A DNA stretch of 64,000 nucleotides from Methanothermococcus okinawensis IH1 (GCF_000179575.2 NC_015636.1:1589495-1653494), one strand, 5' to 3'; shown: positions 49,870 to 58,353, numbered from the stretch's first letter. Made by a program: numbers and translations. Notes: a model not told the origin generated them from the sequence alone.

Positions 49870-50718
49870 TTGAATATAATTAGTAATTATACATGTATGG
49901 ATAATGGTAATTTTATCGATTTCAAAAAATCATTTAAAAAAACAAATCTTTCAAAAGAAACTATGGATATAATTAATAATAAAGGCATAAATTTGGAAAA
50001 TATAACAATTGGGGAATTTTCAGGGAGGGATAGTGCCGCAGCAATAATAAAAGCCATGGAAAGTGAGGAAATAAATGTTGTTCTTCCAATAGTGGCATTT
50101 ACTGGAACAGATTATGGGGATATAAACATATTTTATAAAAATTGGGAGATTTTAAACAGGAGAATTAATCAGATATATAAAAATAAAACTCTTTTACCGC
50201 TTCATTTTATGTTTGAACCAAAATTATGGAATGCCCTTAATGGTAGATTTGCAGTAGAGATACTAAAAAAATATAATTATTATACGCCATGTATTGGATG
50301 TCATGCTTATCTAAGAATTATAAGAATACCACTTGCAAAACAGTTAAGCGGGAAAATAATAAGTGGTGAAAGAATTCATCACAATAATGATTTTAAAATC
50401 GACCAGTTCAAAGAAGTTTTAGAGATATATCATAAATTATGCAATGATTTTGATGTAGAGCTCCTATTATCTGTAAAGGATATATTGGACGGAGATAGGG
50501 TAAAAGAGATTATAGGCTACAAATGGGAGCAGGGCAAAAATCAATTCTCATGCGTATTCAGCGGAAATTACCGAGATAAGGATGGCAAAGTTATCTTTGA
50601 TAAAGAAAACATATTAAGTATATTAAATGAATTTACATATCCATCATCGGTTGAAATTATAAAAAAAGGCTATGAAGGGGATTTTAGATATATTGAGATT
50701 GTAAAAAACTTTATTTAA
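49870..50718 (+). CDS. PP-loop ATPase-like protein (adenylation/thiolation type)
   Basis: A 282-residue protein with a modified PP-loop, GEFSGRDSAAAIIKAM (SGRDS instead of SGGxDS, about residue 55). A Cys pair occurs in YYTPCIGCHAYLRIIRIPLA (about residue 140) and a late ISGERIHHNNDF. PP-loop enzymes activate a carboxyl, carbonyl or amide group with ATP, often in tRNA sulfur chemistry; this family's substrate is unknown. The start is a TTG at 49870 with GGTGAAATC upstream. It sits between a TIM-barrel protein and apgM, 32 nt before the latter. Confidence 0.75.
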   Translation: MNIISNYTCMDNGNFIDFKKSFKKTNLSKETMDIINNKGINLENITIGEFSGRDSAAAIIKAMESEEINVVLPIVAFTGTDYGDINIFYKNWEILNRRINQIYKNKTLLPLHFMFEPKLWNALNGRFAVEILKKYNYYTPCIGCHAYLRIIRIPLAKQLSGKIISGERIHHNNDFKIDQFKEVLEIYHKLCNDFDVELLLSVKDILDGDRVKEIIGYKWEQGKNQFSCVFSGNYRDKDGKVIFDKENILSILNEFTYPSSVEIIKKGYEGDFRYIEIVKNFI

Positions 50719-50750
50719 AATTTTAGAAATTTTTTAATTTTGGTGATGTC

Positions 50751-52052
50751 ATGAGAACTATATTAATATTACTCGATGGGTTGGGCGATAGGAGCTCGGA
50801 AGTTTTAGGCGGAAAAACACCACTTGAATATTCCAAAACTCCAAACTTGGATAAACTTGCAGAAAAAGGCATGAGTGGACTTATGGTTCCATATAAGGAA
50901 GGTATTCCATTGGGAACTGAGGTTGCCCATTTTTTACTATGGGGGTATTCTCTTAATGACTTTCCTGGAAGGGGAGTTATTGAGGCACTTGGGGAAGATA
51001 TGGAGATGGAGGATAGTGCCATCTATTTAAGGGCATCCCTTGGATTTGTAAAATCTGATGAAAAAGGCTATTATGTGGTAGATAGAAGAACAAAAGATAT
51101 ACCAACGGATGAGATAAATAAATTAGTAGATGCACTACCAAATCTTGTTGATGGATATGAATTTGAATTAAAATATTCTTATGGTGTGCATTTTATATTA
51201 AAGATAAAAGAAGAAAATGGATGGATTTCTGATAGAATTTCTGATTCTGACCCATTTTATAAAGATAGGCATGTGATGAAAGTACTGCCTGTAAATGAAT
51301 TGTGTAAAAATGACATGGAATATAGAAAAGCAGAAAGCACATGCAATGCATTAAATAAATATCTCCTAAAATGTCATAAAATCCTTGAAAACCATGAAAT
51401 AAATATTAAAAGAAGGAGAAAACAAAAACAACCTGCAAACTTTCTTTTAACAAAATGGGCTGGAAAATATAAGGATATTACTTCATTTAAAGAAAAATGG
51501 GGCATGAAGGGAATTATTATAGCAAATAGTGCTGTTTTTAAAGGACTTTCTAAACTTTTGAAAATGGATTATATGGCTATTGGAGACTTTGAAACTGCAA
51601 TAAATACTGGAATAAAGTTAATGGATTATGATTTTGTCCATATTCATACAAAAGAAACAGATGAAGCTGCCCACACAAAAAATCCTATGAATAAGGTTAA
51701 AGTAATTGAAAAAATTGATAAATATTTAACCCCACTATTAGATATTAATTTGGATGAAAATTTGATAGTAATCACAGCCGACCACTCTACACCTTCTGTT
51801 GGGGGGCTTATTCATTCTGGGGAAAGCGTTCCTATTATGGTTGTTGGAAAAAATGTTCGATTTGATGAGGTTAATAAATTTAACGAAATAGCATGTTCAA
51901 AAGGTCATTTAAGGATATTTTCAAAAGATTTAATGAATGTTATTTTGAACTATACTGACAGAGCTCTGCTCTATGGTTTGAGAAGTGGGAGCTCCCTTTT
52001 AAGATATATTCCAAATGATGATGATATTGAGCATTTAAAAGATAATATGTGA
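50751..52052 (+). CDS. apgM: 2,3-bisphosphoglycerate-independent phosphoglycerate mutase, archaeal type
   Basis: A 433-residue alkaline-phosphatase-superfamily mutase interconverting 3- and 2-phosphoglycerate in glycolysis and gluconeogenesis. Visible: ILLDGLGDRSSEVLGGKTPLEY with the metal-binding Asp, LGTEVAHFLLWGYSLNDFPGRG with the nucleophilic region, DFVHIHTKETDEAAHTKNP, VITADHSTPSVGGLIHSGESVPI. All metal-ligand His/Asp segments are present. Slightly longer than typical. GGTGATGTC precedes the ATG. Confidence 0.95.
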   Translation: MRTILILLDGLGDRSSEVLGGKTPLEYSKTPNLDKLAEKGMSGLMVPYKEGIPLGTEVAHFLLWGYSLNDFPGRGVIEALGEDMEMEDSAIYLRASLGFVKSDEKGYYVVDRRTKDIPTDEINKLVDALPNLVDGYEFELKYSYGVHFILKIKEENGWISDRISDSDPFYKDRHVMKVLPVNELCKNDMEYRKAESTCNALNKYLLKCHKILENHEINIKRRRKQKQPANFLLTKWAGKYKDITSFKEKWGMKGIIIANSAVFKGLSKLLKMDYMAIGDFETAINTGIKLMDYDFVHIHTKETDEAAHTKNPMNKVKVIEKIDKYLTPLLDINLDENLIVITADHSTPSVGGLIHSGESVPIMVVGKNVRFDEVNKFNEIACSKGHLRIFSKDLMNVILNYTDRALLYGLRSGSSLLRYIPNDDDIEHLKDNM

Positions 52053-52056
52053 AAAA

Positions 52057-52462
52057 ATGCCAAATTCTTATGCCCATTTGGTTTTTGGAAAATTATTTTT
52101 GGAGGTATTGGGAAAAAATAAACATAAAATCAAAAACATCGATTTAGATAACTTTTATTTTGGTTGTATAATTCCAGATATAAATCACATATCAAATATA
52201 GAAAGAAGAATTACGCATTTTTATGATGCCAATATCTTCGAATTCTTTGAACCAAAAAGTAGGGTAGAATATTCCTTTTAATTATTTTGAAAAATATATT
52301 TTAAATGGTAATTGTGATTTACTAAAAAAATTAAATATAAGCAAAAAATTATGTGAGGAATGGAAAAAAAGATGCATAAAAGGTGAAATTAAATCTAAAA
52401 ATAAAAATAACACCTATAAAAAACTTATAGAAGAATTTTTAAATCTTATAGTTTATTTTTAA
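52057..52462 (+). pseudogene. Decayed zinc-hydrolase-like gene (phospholipase C/metal-hydrolase fold)
   Basis: The intact first part reads MPNSYAHLVFGKLFLEVLG and GCIIPDINHISNIERRITHF and resembles the N-terminus of zinc-dependent phospholipase C-like proteins. It ends at 52281 (74 codons). A +1 frame then continues without break from 52280 to 52462 (NYFEKYILNGNCDLLKKLNI onward, 60 codons). Joined, about 135 residues remain, which is shorter than the family, so an internal deletion is likely as well. The start lies five bases after the apgM stop. Confidence 0.6.
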
Positions 52463-52573
52463 AATAGCTTCTTTTTTGATATTAAATAAAACTTCATTTT
52501 TTTTAAATCTTTTTTATTGTGGATTTCAGAAATTATATGTCATCGATATATGGTTATTTACATTATATGGCTA

Positions 52574-52638
52574 TGTCAAATTATAACAAAAATTATATAT
52601 ATAAAAAAGAGCTTATTTATATTGTAAATAATTTGACA
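52574..52638 (+). promoter_or_regulatory. Promoter framed by a perfect 10-bp inverted repeat
   Basis: TGTCAAATTA (52574-52583) and TAATTTGACA (52629-52638) are exact inverses, 55 bp apart in phase with about five helical turns. Between them lies TATA box ATTATATATATAAA (52592-52605). The right arm would overlap the transcription start. The arrangement suggests an operator at the head of the oxygen-defence island. The gene behind it uses an AAAGGAGGGG Shine-Dalgarno instead of the usual GGTGA. Confidence 0.6.
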
Positions 52639-52676
52639 ATAAATAAAAATTAAAAATTAAAAAGGAGGGGAATAAT

Positions 52677-52991
52677 ATGAAAAATGAAGTCTTTGTAGGA
52701 GAAGGAATGAAGTATGTTAAGGAGGATTGTCCAGACTTATATGATGCCATTGTTAAATTAAACGATGCAGTATATACTGGGAGGGTATTGGATTATAAAA
52801 CCCAAAAATTAATGGCAATTGGTATTGCAGCAGCAAGTGGAGATACAAATGCTACTGAAAAGCAGATGAGAAGTGGAATGGCTGAGCTCGGTATAACAAA
52901 AGATGAGATATGCGATGTATTGAGGGTAGTATTATTAACATCAGGTATGCCACCATTTACAAAGGCCATGAAAATATTATACGAATTATAA
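52677..52991 (+). CDS. Carboxymuconolactone decarboxylase/AhpD-like protein
   Basis: A 104-residue single-domain protein of the CMD family: GEGMKYVKEDCPDLYDAIVKLNDAVY, QKLMAIGIAAASGDTNATEKQMRSGMAELGITKDEICDVLRVVLLTSGMP. The AhpD-type C-x2-C active site is absent (SGDTNATEKQM at that place), so it is not a classic alkyl-hydroperoxidase. Its place directly before superoxide reductase suggests a redox-stress role (inference). Confidence 0.85.
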   Translation: MKNEVFVGEGMKYVKEDCPDLYDAIVKLNDAVYTGRVLDYKTQKLMAIGIAAASGDTNATEKQMRSGMAELGITKDEICDVLRVVLLTSGMPPFTKAMKILYEL

Positions 52992-53012
52992 CCTTATTTT
53001 TTAATTATTTGA

Positions 53013-53026
53013 CGAAATTCGAACGA
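53013..53026 (+). promoter_or_regulatory. CGAAATTCG palindrome upstream of superoxide reductase
   Basis: A compact CGAA-x-TTCG palindrome followed by GAACG stands out in the A/T-rich gap before the superoxide reductase gene, about 100 nt from its start. It could be an operator for a redox regulator of the MsvR type, whose sites contain TTCG/CGAA, but spacing differs from what I recall. Confidence 0.35.
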
Positions 53027-53121
53027 TTAAATATTTATTTAGTAAAGCACATAATAAATAATTAGTCAGTTGGAATTAAAACTATATTAGAACTATATTA
53101 ATCCATAATGGAGGGAACAGT

Positions 53122-53478
53122 ATGAGTTGCATTGATGCAAAAACTATGGTGGAAGGAACTGATTTTGAGAAAAAACACACACCAATGATTGAGTGCAAGG
53201 ACACAGTAAAGGCAGGAGAAATTTTTGAGGTCAAAATCCACACCGCAGGAGTTGAACATCCAATGGAGGATGGACATTTTATTCAATTCATAGGACTTAG
53301 AATGGGAGACTTACCTTTGGCAAGAGTAGATTTAACGCAGTATGCTAAACCAGAGGTGGTATTTTACATAAAAGCACCATCAGAAGGTCATGAAGGTAGT
53401 GTAATGAAATTAACCTCCTATATGTATTGTAATTTACATGGTATTTGGAAATATGAAAAAGAAATAAAAATAGAATAA
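53122..53478 (+). CDS. Superoxide reductase (neelaredoxin type)
   Basis: A 118-residue one-iron superoxide reductase that reduces superoxide to peroxide without releasing oxygen. The [Fe(His)4Cys] ligands are visible: His in EKKHTPMIE, two His in GVEHPMEDGHFIQF, and Cys and His in MYCNLHGIWKY. The desulforedoxin domain of the two-iron type is absent. Rubredoxin, encoded next, is the expected electron donor. AGGGAACAG precedes the ATG. Confidence 0.96.
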   Translation: MSCIDAKTMVEGTDFEKKHTPMIECKDTVKAGEIFEVKIHTAGVEHPMEDGHFIQFIGLRMGDLPLARVDLTQYAKPEVVFYIKAPSEGHEGSVMKLTSYMYCNLHGIWKYEKEIKIE

Positions 53479-53510
53479 AAATGAAATATAAACTAAAATA
53501 AAATAAAATC

Positions 53511-53583
53511 GGTGATACTATCTGCTAAAAATCAAGAGATTTTTAGACTAATATCGCCTAAAAATAAAAATTGGTGATACTAT
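53511..53583 (+). repeat. Duplicated ribosome-binding/start region with hairpin (rubredoxin gene)
   Basis: GGTGATACTAT at 53573-53583, which carries the ribosome-binding site and the first two bases of the start codon, recurs at 53511-53521. The flanking AAAAT(C/T) is also shared, giving 16 of 17 matches. The 51-bp insert has the perfect hairpin CTAAAAATC-AAGA-GATTTTTAG (53525-53546). The upstream copy is followed by C instead of G, so its start codon is lost. Confidence 0.75.
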
Positions 53584-53737
53584 GGCGAAATACAAATGTA
53601 TGTGTGGATGGATATACGATGAGGACAAGGGAGAACCTTCTCAAAATATAGCGCCTGGAACAAAATTTGAGGACTTACCCAATACATTTAAATGCCCACA
53701 GTGTGGCTTACCAAAAAGTGCATTTAAAAAGCTCTAA
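53582..53737 (+). CDS. Rubredoxin with C-x-C-G knuckle
   Basis: A 51-residue rubredoxin: MAKYKCMCGWIYDEDKGEP at the N-terminus, APGTKFEDLPNTFKCPQCG later. The C-terminal knuckle is the standard C-x2-C-G (Cys38, Cys41). The N-terminal knuckle has only one residue between the Cys (Cys6, Cys8), a deletion relative to normal rubredoxins. Aromatic core residues are kept. It probably feeds electrons to superoxide reductase, FprA or rubrerythrin. Ribosome-binding site GGTGATACT. Confidence 0.93.
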   Translation: MAKYKCMCGWIYDEDKGEPSQNIAPGTKFEDLPNTFKCPQCGLPKSAFKKL

Positions 53738-53760
53738 ATTTTAAATAAAATGGTGAAAAT

Positions 53761-54018
53761 ATGTTGATTGAAGTAATTACCTCTCCTCAATGTCCTCACT
53801 GTCCCGCAGCTAAAAGGGTAGTTGAAGAAGTTGTAAAAAAGGTAAGTTGTGATGATATCGAAGTAAAATATATAGATGCAACAGAAGACGAAGGAACTGT
53901 GAAAAAATACAATATAATGGCGGTTCCAACTATCGTTATAGATGAAGAGGTAGCATTTATAGGGGCTCCTTCAAGTGAAGAGTTGGAAAAATATCTAAGA
54001 GAAAAATTAAATAGGTGA
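53761..54018 (+). CDS. Glutaredoxin/thioredoxin-like small disulfide protein
   Basis: An 85-residue thioredoxin-fold protein of the short archaeal type. The active site is TSPQCPHCPAAKRV (Cys-Pro-His-Cys) near residues 11-14, and the cis-Pro follows in IMAVPTIVIDEEVAFIG. It likely reduces protein disulfides or the nearby peroxiredoxin; the reductase partner is not seen. GGTGAAAAT precedes the ATG, and the ferritin ribosome-binding site overlaps its stop codon. Confidence 0.93.
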   Translation: MLIEVITSPQCPHCPAAKRVVEEVVKKVSCDDIEVKYIDATEDEGTVKKYNIMAVPTIVIDEEVAFIGAPSSEELEKYLREKLNR

Positions 54019-54026
54019 ATATACCT

Positions 54027-54542
54027 ATGATTAAAGACAATATCCTCAAAGCTTTAAATGAACAGATAAATAAAGAGTTCTTTTCGGCATATCTGTATTT
54101 ATCCATGTCTGCTTATGCAGAATCCATAGGATTGAAGGGATTTGCCCAGTGGCTTAAAGTCCAATATCAAGAGGAGCTCGACCATGCCATGAAATTTTAT
54201 AACTATGTTATAGAAAGGGGAGGTAAAATAGAATTGGAGGCCATAGATAAGCCAAAAAATGAATGGTCATCAATATTGGAAGTTTTTGAAGATGGATATA
54301 AACATGAGCAGTTTATTTCAGAATCTATCAATAACATAATGGATTTAGCAGTTTCTGAAAAGGATTATGCTACAATAAACATGCTTCAATGGTTTATAGA
54401 TGAGCAGGTTGAGGAGGAATCTTCATTTTTGGAAATTGTGGATAAATTAAAGTTATTAGATGGGGACAGAAGAGGTCTGTTTATGATTGATAAAGATTTG
54501 GGACAAAGGGTTTATATTCCATTAATTGCTCAAAATCAATAA
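54027..54542 (+). CDS. Ferritin
   Basis: A 171-residue non-haem ferritin storing iron in a 24-mer shell. Ferroxidase-type Glu/His are visible in NEQINKEFFSAYLYLSMSAYA, KVQYQEELDHAMKFYNYV and INMLQWFIDEQVEEESSF. A GTG at 54015 is in frame, but GGTGA at 54013-54017 marks the ATG at 54027. It removes free ferrous iron that would drive Fenton chemistry, which fits the neighbourhood. Confidence 0.95.
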   Translation: MIKDNILKALNEQINKEFFSAYLYLSMSAYAESIGLKGFAQWLKVQYQEELDHAMKFYNYVIERGGKIELEAIDKPKNEWSSILEVFEDGYKHEQFISESINNIMDLAVSEKDYATINMLQWFIDEQVEEESSFLEIVDKLKLLDGDRRGLFMIDKDLGQRVYIPLIAQNQ

Positions 54543-54554
54543 ATTGGTGAAAAT

Positions 54555-54740
54555 ATGACTTGGTGGAAATGTTCCAACTGTGGATATGTATTTGAGGCTG
54601 AAAAACCGCCTGAAAAATGTCCAAATTGCGGTGAAAAATGTACTTTTTATGATGTAACCTGTTATACTCCTGAATGTGGATGTAAAGGTTATGACCCAAA
54701 ATTAGTTGGAAGGCCTACAAATAAAGAGAGTAAGTTATAA
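54555..54740 (+). CDS. Rubredoxin-like Cys-rich small protein
   Basis: A 61-residue protein: [32 protein letters not shown] forms a rubrerythrin-type rubredoxin domain with two C-x2-C pairs. It is followed by [13 protein letters not shown], which adds three Cys. The extra Cys-rich tail suggests a second metal site or a variant cluster. Probably an electron carrier; function not established. GGTGAAAAT precedes the ATG. Confidence 0.88.
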   Translation: MTWWKCSNCGYVFEAEKPPEKCPNCGEKCTFYDVTCYTPECGCKGYDPKLVGRPTNKESKL

Positions 54741-54836
54741 TTAATAATAAAGAAAATACAAAGAAAAGGAAGTAAATTATAATAAATCTAAATTAAATAT
54801 TATATTAAAAAAATAAAAAAATATAGGAGGGAAATT

Positions 54837-55517
54837 ATGTGCGAAGATGTATGTTTCATTGGAGAATCTAAAATGCCAGTAATAGGTGAGAAATTTCCTG
54901 AGGTAGAGGTTAAAACTACACAAGGAACTATAAAATTACCAGAACATTTTAAAGATAAGTGGTTTGTTTTATTCAGCCATCCTGCGGACTTCACCCCAGT
55001 TTGCACAACAGAGTTTGTGGCATTTCAAAAAAGATATGACCAATTCAGGGAGTTAAATGCTGAATTAATAGGATTAAGTATAGACCAGGTGTTCAGCCAT
55101 TTAAAATGGATTGAATGGATAAAAGATAATTTAGATGTTGATATTGAATTCCCTGTAATAGCTGACGATAGGGGAGAATTGGCTGAAATATTAGGTATGG
55201 TAAGTCCATATAAAGGAAATAATACAGTTAGGGCAGTATTTGTTGTAGATGATAAGGGAGTTATTAGAGCAATATTGTATTATCCACAGGAAACTGGAAG
55301 AAATATAGATGAAATAATAAGACTTGTTAAAGCACTTCAAACTTCCGATAAAGGAGTAGCACTTCCAGCCAACTGGCCTAACAATGATATATTTGAGGAT
55401 AAGGTAATAGTTCCACCTGCTTCCACAGTTGAAGAAATGAATAGTAGAAAAGAAGCAGCTAAAAGAGGAGAAATAGAATGCCTTGATTGGTGGCTTTGCT
55501 GTAAGAAGTTAGAATAA
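54837..55517 (+). CDS. Peroxiredoxin (archaeal Prx6-like)
   Basis: A 226-residue thiol peroxidase. The peroxidatic Cys is in [13 protein letters not shown] (Cys56 from the first ATG), with [42 protein letters not shown] and two Cys in the C-terminal [11 protein letters not shown], as in archaeal 2-Cys-like Prx6. The first ATG follows TAGGAGGGAAATT; a second ATG 36 nt later ([10 protein letters not shown]) also has GGAGA in front and matches the usual family start, so the N-terminus is open. Confidence 0.95.
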   Translation: MCEDVCFIGESKMPVIGEKFPEVEVKTTQGTIKLPEHFKDKWFVLFSHPADFTPVCTTEFVAFQKRYDQFRELNAELIGLSIDQVFSHLKWIEWIKDNLDVDIEFPVIADDRGELAEILGMVSPYKGNNTVRAVFVVDDKGVIRAILYYPQETGRNIDEIIRLVKALQTSDKGVALPANWPNNDIFEDKVIVPPASTVEEMNSRKEAAKRGEIECLDWWLCCKKLE

Positions 55518-55652
55518 ATTATAATAATAAAATATAAATTTTTCTTTTATTTTTGGTAATAACTGTTTAATAAAAATAATAGTAGTTTTAATATTTATAT
55601 CAATTTTTAATTAATAATTATTGCAAATAACCGCTAAATTAGGAGAGATATT

Positions 55653-56240
55653 ATGAAAGAAACCATTACAAATTTGATAAAGGCATATATCGGGGAAAGT
55701 TTGGCTAGAAATAGATATACATGCTATGCCAAGATAGCAAAAAGTGAAGGATATGAACAGATTTCGGAAATATTTCTATTAACCGCAGAAAATGAAAGAG
55801 AACATGGTAAATGGCTGTTTTATTTAATCACTGAATTAAAAAAGAAATATAATATCGGTGGAGATTCTTTAAAAGTAGATGATATTGAAGTTCCAGTTGT
55901 TTTAGGGAATACTGCTGAAAATTTGAAGGCATCTATTGAAGGGGAACATTACGAAAATACTGAAATGTATCCTACATTTGCTGAAATAGCAGAAAAAGAA
56001 GGATTAAACGATATTGCAGAACGGCTGAGAGCTATTGCAATTGCAGAGAAGCATCATGAGGAAAGATTCAAAAAATTATTAAAAGAAATTGAAAATGAAG
56101 CAGTATTTAAGAAAAATAAAGAAGTTGAGTGGGTATGTAGGAAATGTGGGTATGTTCATGTTGGAGAAGAGCCACCAAAAGAATGTCCATCATGCAGTCA
56201 TCCAACCAAATATTTTGAAATATTATGTGAAAAATATTAG
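55653..56240 (+). CDS. Rubrerythrin
   Basis: A 195-residue peroxide-reducing di-iron protein. The four-helix domain carries ExxH sets in GESLARNRYTCYAKIAKSEGY, TAENEREHGKWLF, IEGEHYENTEMYPTFAEIAEKEG and AIAEKHHEERFKKLL. The C-terminal rubredoxin domain shows WVCRKCGYVHVGEEPPKECPSCSHP. Electrons come from rubredoxin and peroxide is reduced to water. AGGAGAGAT precedes the ATG. Confidence 0.96.
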   Translation: MKETITNLIKAYIGESLARNRYTCYAKIAKSEGYEQISEIFLLTAENEREHGKWLFYLITELKKKYNIGGDSLKVDDIEVPVVLGNTAENLKASIEGEHYENTEMYPTFAEIAEKEGLNDIAERLRAIAIAEKHHEERFKKLLKEIENEAVFKKNKEVEWVCRKCGYVHVGEEPPKECPSCSHPTKYFEILCEKY

Positions 56241-56279
56241 ATTTAATAAAAGTTTAATAAGATATTATGGGGCTATAAT

Positions 56280-56630
56280 ATGAAAAATGCGTTTTTAATA
56301 TTTTCTTATATGCACAATAATAAACCGAATATGGCAGTAATGATGCATGTATTGCTATTTGCTAAGGAGATGAATGAGAAGGGGGATAATGTGAAAATAA
56401 TATTTGAAGGGGAAGGAGTTAATTGGGCTAAGGACTTACTAAATGAAGACCATCCATTGTCAAACCATGCTAAACCACTACTAAATAATTTTGTAGTTTG
56501 CGAAGCTTGTGCAAACATGTTTGGTGTATTGGATGATATAAAAGGCAAACTAAATATTGAAAATGATTTATTTGGCCATATAAGTTTAAAAAAATATCTG
56601 GATGAGGGTTATAATATAATAGAATTTTAA
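56280..56630 (+). CDS. DsrE-family protein
   Basis: A 116-residue DsrE/DsrF-fold protein. FLIFSYMHNNKPNMAVMMHVLLFAKEMNEKGDNVKIIFEGEGV is the typical start, and VVCEACANMFGVLDDI holds two Cys that could carry persulfide. DsrE proteins move sulfur; here it stands between rubrerythrin and FprA, and a SufBC pair follows downstream, so a role in sulfur delivery is plausible but not shown. Confidence 0.85.
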   Translation: MKNAFLIFSYMHNNKPNMAVMMHVLLFAKEMNEKGDNVKIIFEGEGVNWAKDLLNEDHPLSNHAKPLLNNFVVCEACANMFGVLDDIKGKLNIENDLFGHISLKKYLDEGYNIIEF

Positions 56631-56727
56631 TTTTATTTTATTTACTTTATTTATTTTATTTATTTATTTTATTTTAATTCGAGTTAATTAAATAATTTAT
56701 TCTAATTAAATATTTTTGGTGAGATAA

Positions 56728-57906
56728 ATGGTTGTTAAAATAAAAGAGGGAGTATATTGGGTAGGTTCAGTAGATTGGGAAGTTAGAGAATTCCATGGAT
56801 ATGAAACTTCAAAAGGGAGCTCCTATAATTCATATATAATAAAGGATGAAAAAAATGTTTTAGTTGATTCTGCAAAACATTATATGTTTGAAGAACTTAT
56901 CGATGGCATTAAGTCTGTAATCGACCCAAAGGATATTGATTATATAGTGGTAAATCATGCCGAAAAAGACCATAGTGGATGTATAGGAAAACTCGTTAAA
57001 TTAACCGGTGCAAAGATTATTACGAATGAAAAAGGAAAGGAAGATTTAGAGCTCCAATTTAATACAGAAGGTTGGGAATTTATAATAGTGGATACAGGAG
57101 ATGAGATAAACATTGGAAAAAGAACTTTAAAATTCATAAGAACTCCAATGCTTCATTGGCCCGATAATATGGTTACATACTGCATTGAGGATAAAATTTT
57201 ATTTTCCAACGATGCATTTGGACAGCATGTAGCAACATCGGAAAGATTCGACTATGAAGTTGAAAATATCGGAGAACTTTTTGAAGATGCTAAGGAATAT
57301 TTTGCAAATATATTATTGCCCTACAAAATGCTTATACCAAATACTGTAAATGCCTTAAAAGATTTGGATATTGAATATATTTGCCCATCCCACGGTGTTA
57401 TATGGAAAGAACATATAGACGAAATATTAAACAAATATGTGGAATGGTCATCAGAAGAATGCAAAAATAAGGCTGTAATAGCTTACAGCACCATGTATAA
57501 CTCCACCAAAAAAATAGCACATGCCATAGGAAATGGACTTTCTGAAAGTGGCGTCGAAGTAAAAATTTATAATATATCCAATACACCAATGAATACAATA
57601 ATGAGAGAGATATTGGATGCAAAATATGTATTAATAGGTTCTCCAACATTAAATTCAAATGTCTATCCACCAGTTGCAATGTTTTTAGCATATATGGAAG
57701 GATTAAATCCAGCAGATGGAAAAATAGCAGCGGCATTTGGCTCTTATGGATGGATGGAGATAGCAACAGATATTATAAAAAAATCTTTTGAAAAATTAAA
57801 CTTTAAAATTGTTGAAGATGAATGTTTAAAATGTAGATTTGTTCCAAAGGAAGATTATCTCAAAATGTGCTATGAATTTGGAAAAAAACTATCCAAAATT
57901 AATTAA
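56728..57906 (+). CDS. fprA: F420H2 oxidase, A-type flavoprotein
   Basis: A 392-residue flavodiiron protein that reduces O2 to water with F420H2 in methanogens. The MBL-like domain supplies the di-iron ligands: VNHAEKDHSG (H-x-E-x-D-H), TPMLHWPDNMVTY, SNDAFGQHV and CPSHGVIWKEH. The C-terminal flavodoxin domain (from about residue 250) shows AYSTMYNSTKKIAHAIG and GSPTLNSNVYPPVAMFL, FGSYGW. GGTGAGATAA precedes the ATG. Confidence 0.96.
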   Translation: MVVKIKEGVYWVGSVDWEVREFHGYETSKGSSYNSYIIKDEKNVLVDSAKHYMFEELIDGIKSVIDPKDIDYIVVNHAEKDHSGCIGKLVKLTGAKIITNEKGKEDLELQFNTEGWEFIIVDTGDEINIGKRTLKFIRTPMLHWPDNMVTYCIEDKILFSNDAFGQHVATSERFDYEVENIGELFEDAKEYFANILLPYKMLIPNTVNALKDLDIEYICPSHGVIWKEHIDEILNKYVEWSSEECKNKAVIAYSTMYNSTKKIAHAIGNGLSESGVEVKIYNISNTPMNTIMREILDAKYVLIGSPTLNSNVYPPVAMFLAYMEGLNPADGKIAAAFGSYGWMEIATDIIKKSFEKLNFKIVEDECLKCRFVPKEDYLKMCYEFGKKLSKIN

Positions 57907-58065
57907 AAAATTTTAAAAAGAAATTTAAAAAATTAAAATCAAAAAAAATATATAATATAATGAAAATAATAGATATACAATAAAAAAATATAAAAAAATA
58001 TAAAAAAATAAAATACAAAAGAATATAAATAAATAAAAATATCTTGCAGAAAAGAGGGATAAATT

Positions 58066-58353
58066 ATGATAACAACAAACCATCCATTGTATGAGGCATT
58101 GAAAGATATTCAAGATTTTAAATTAAAATTAGTTGAATTTTTTAAGGATAAGGATGTATTTCCAATAAAAAATAAAACTGAATTAGCAAATGCACTGCCT
58201 TGTGGTATTTCATTACCTTGTGGAGATATTGAAGCGGGAGAATTGGTTAAATTAATGACTGATGCAGATTTTCCAATAAAAAGCCCTGATGATTTGGCAA
58301 TGAAATTATCCAATAAATGCGTAATTGAAAAACAAGAAAAGAAAGAATTATAA
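58066..58353 (+). CDS. Small conserved protein of the FprA region, unknown function
   Basis: A 95-residue soluble, mostly helical protein. Its mark is a pair of LPCG motifs in NALPCGISLPCGDIEAGELVKLM (about residues 44-53) followed by SPDDLAMKLSNKC. The repeated half motif (FPIKNKTELANALP... and FPIKSPDDLAMKLS...) suggests an internal duplication. The Cys could be redox-active. I do not know the family. Ribosome-binding site AGAGGGATAA. Confidence 0.75.
   Translation: MITTNHPLYEALKDIQDFKLKLVEFFKDKDVFPIKNKTELANALPCGISLPCGDIEAGELVKLMTDADFPIKSPDDLAMKLSNKCVIEKQEKKEL

Noticed and set aside
52520-52560. Possible third C/D sRNA on the minus strand (GATGAC ... CTGA)
   Set aside because: Only one imperfect C-like and one D-like box, no internal boxes and no terminal stem.
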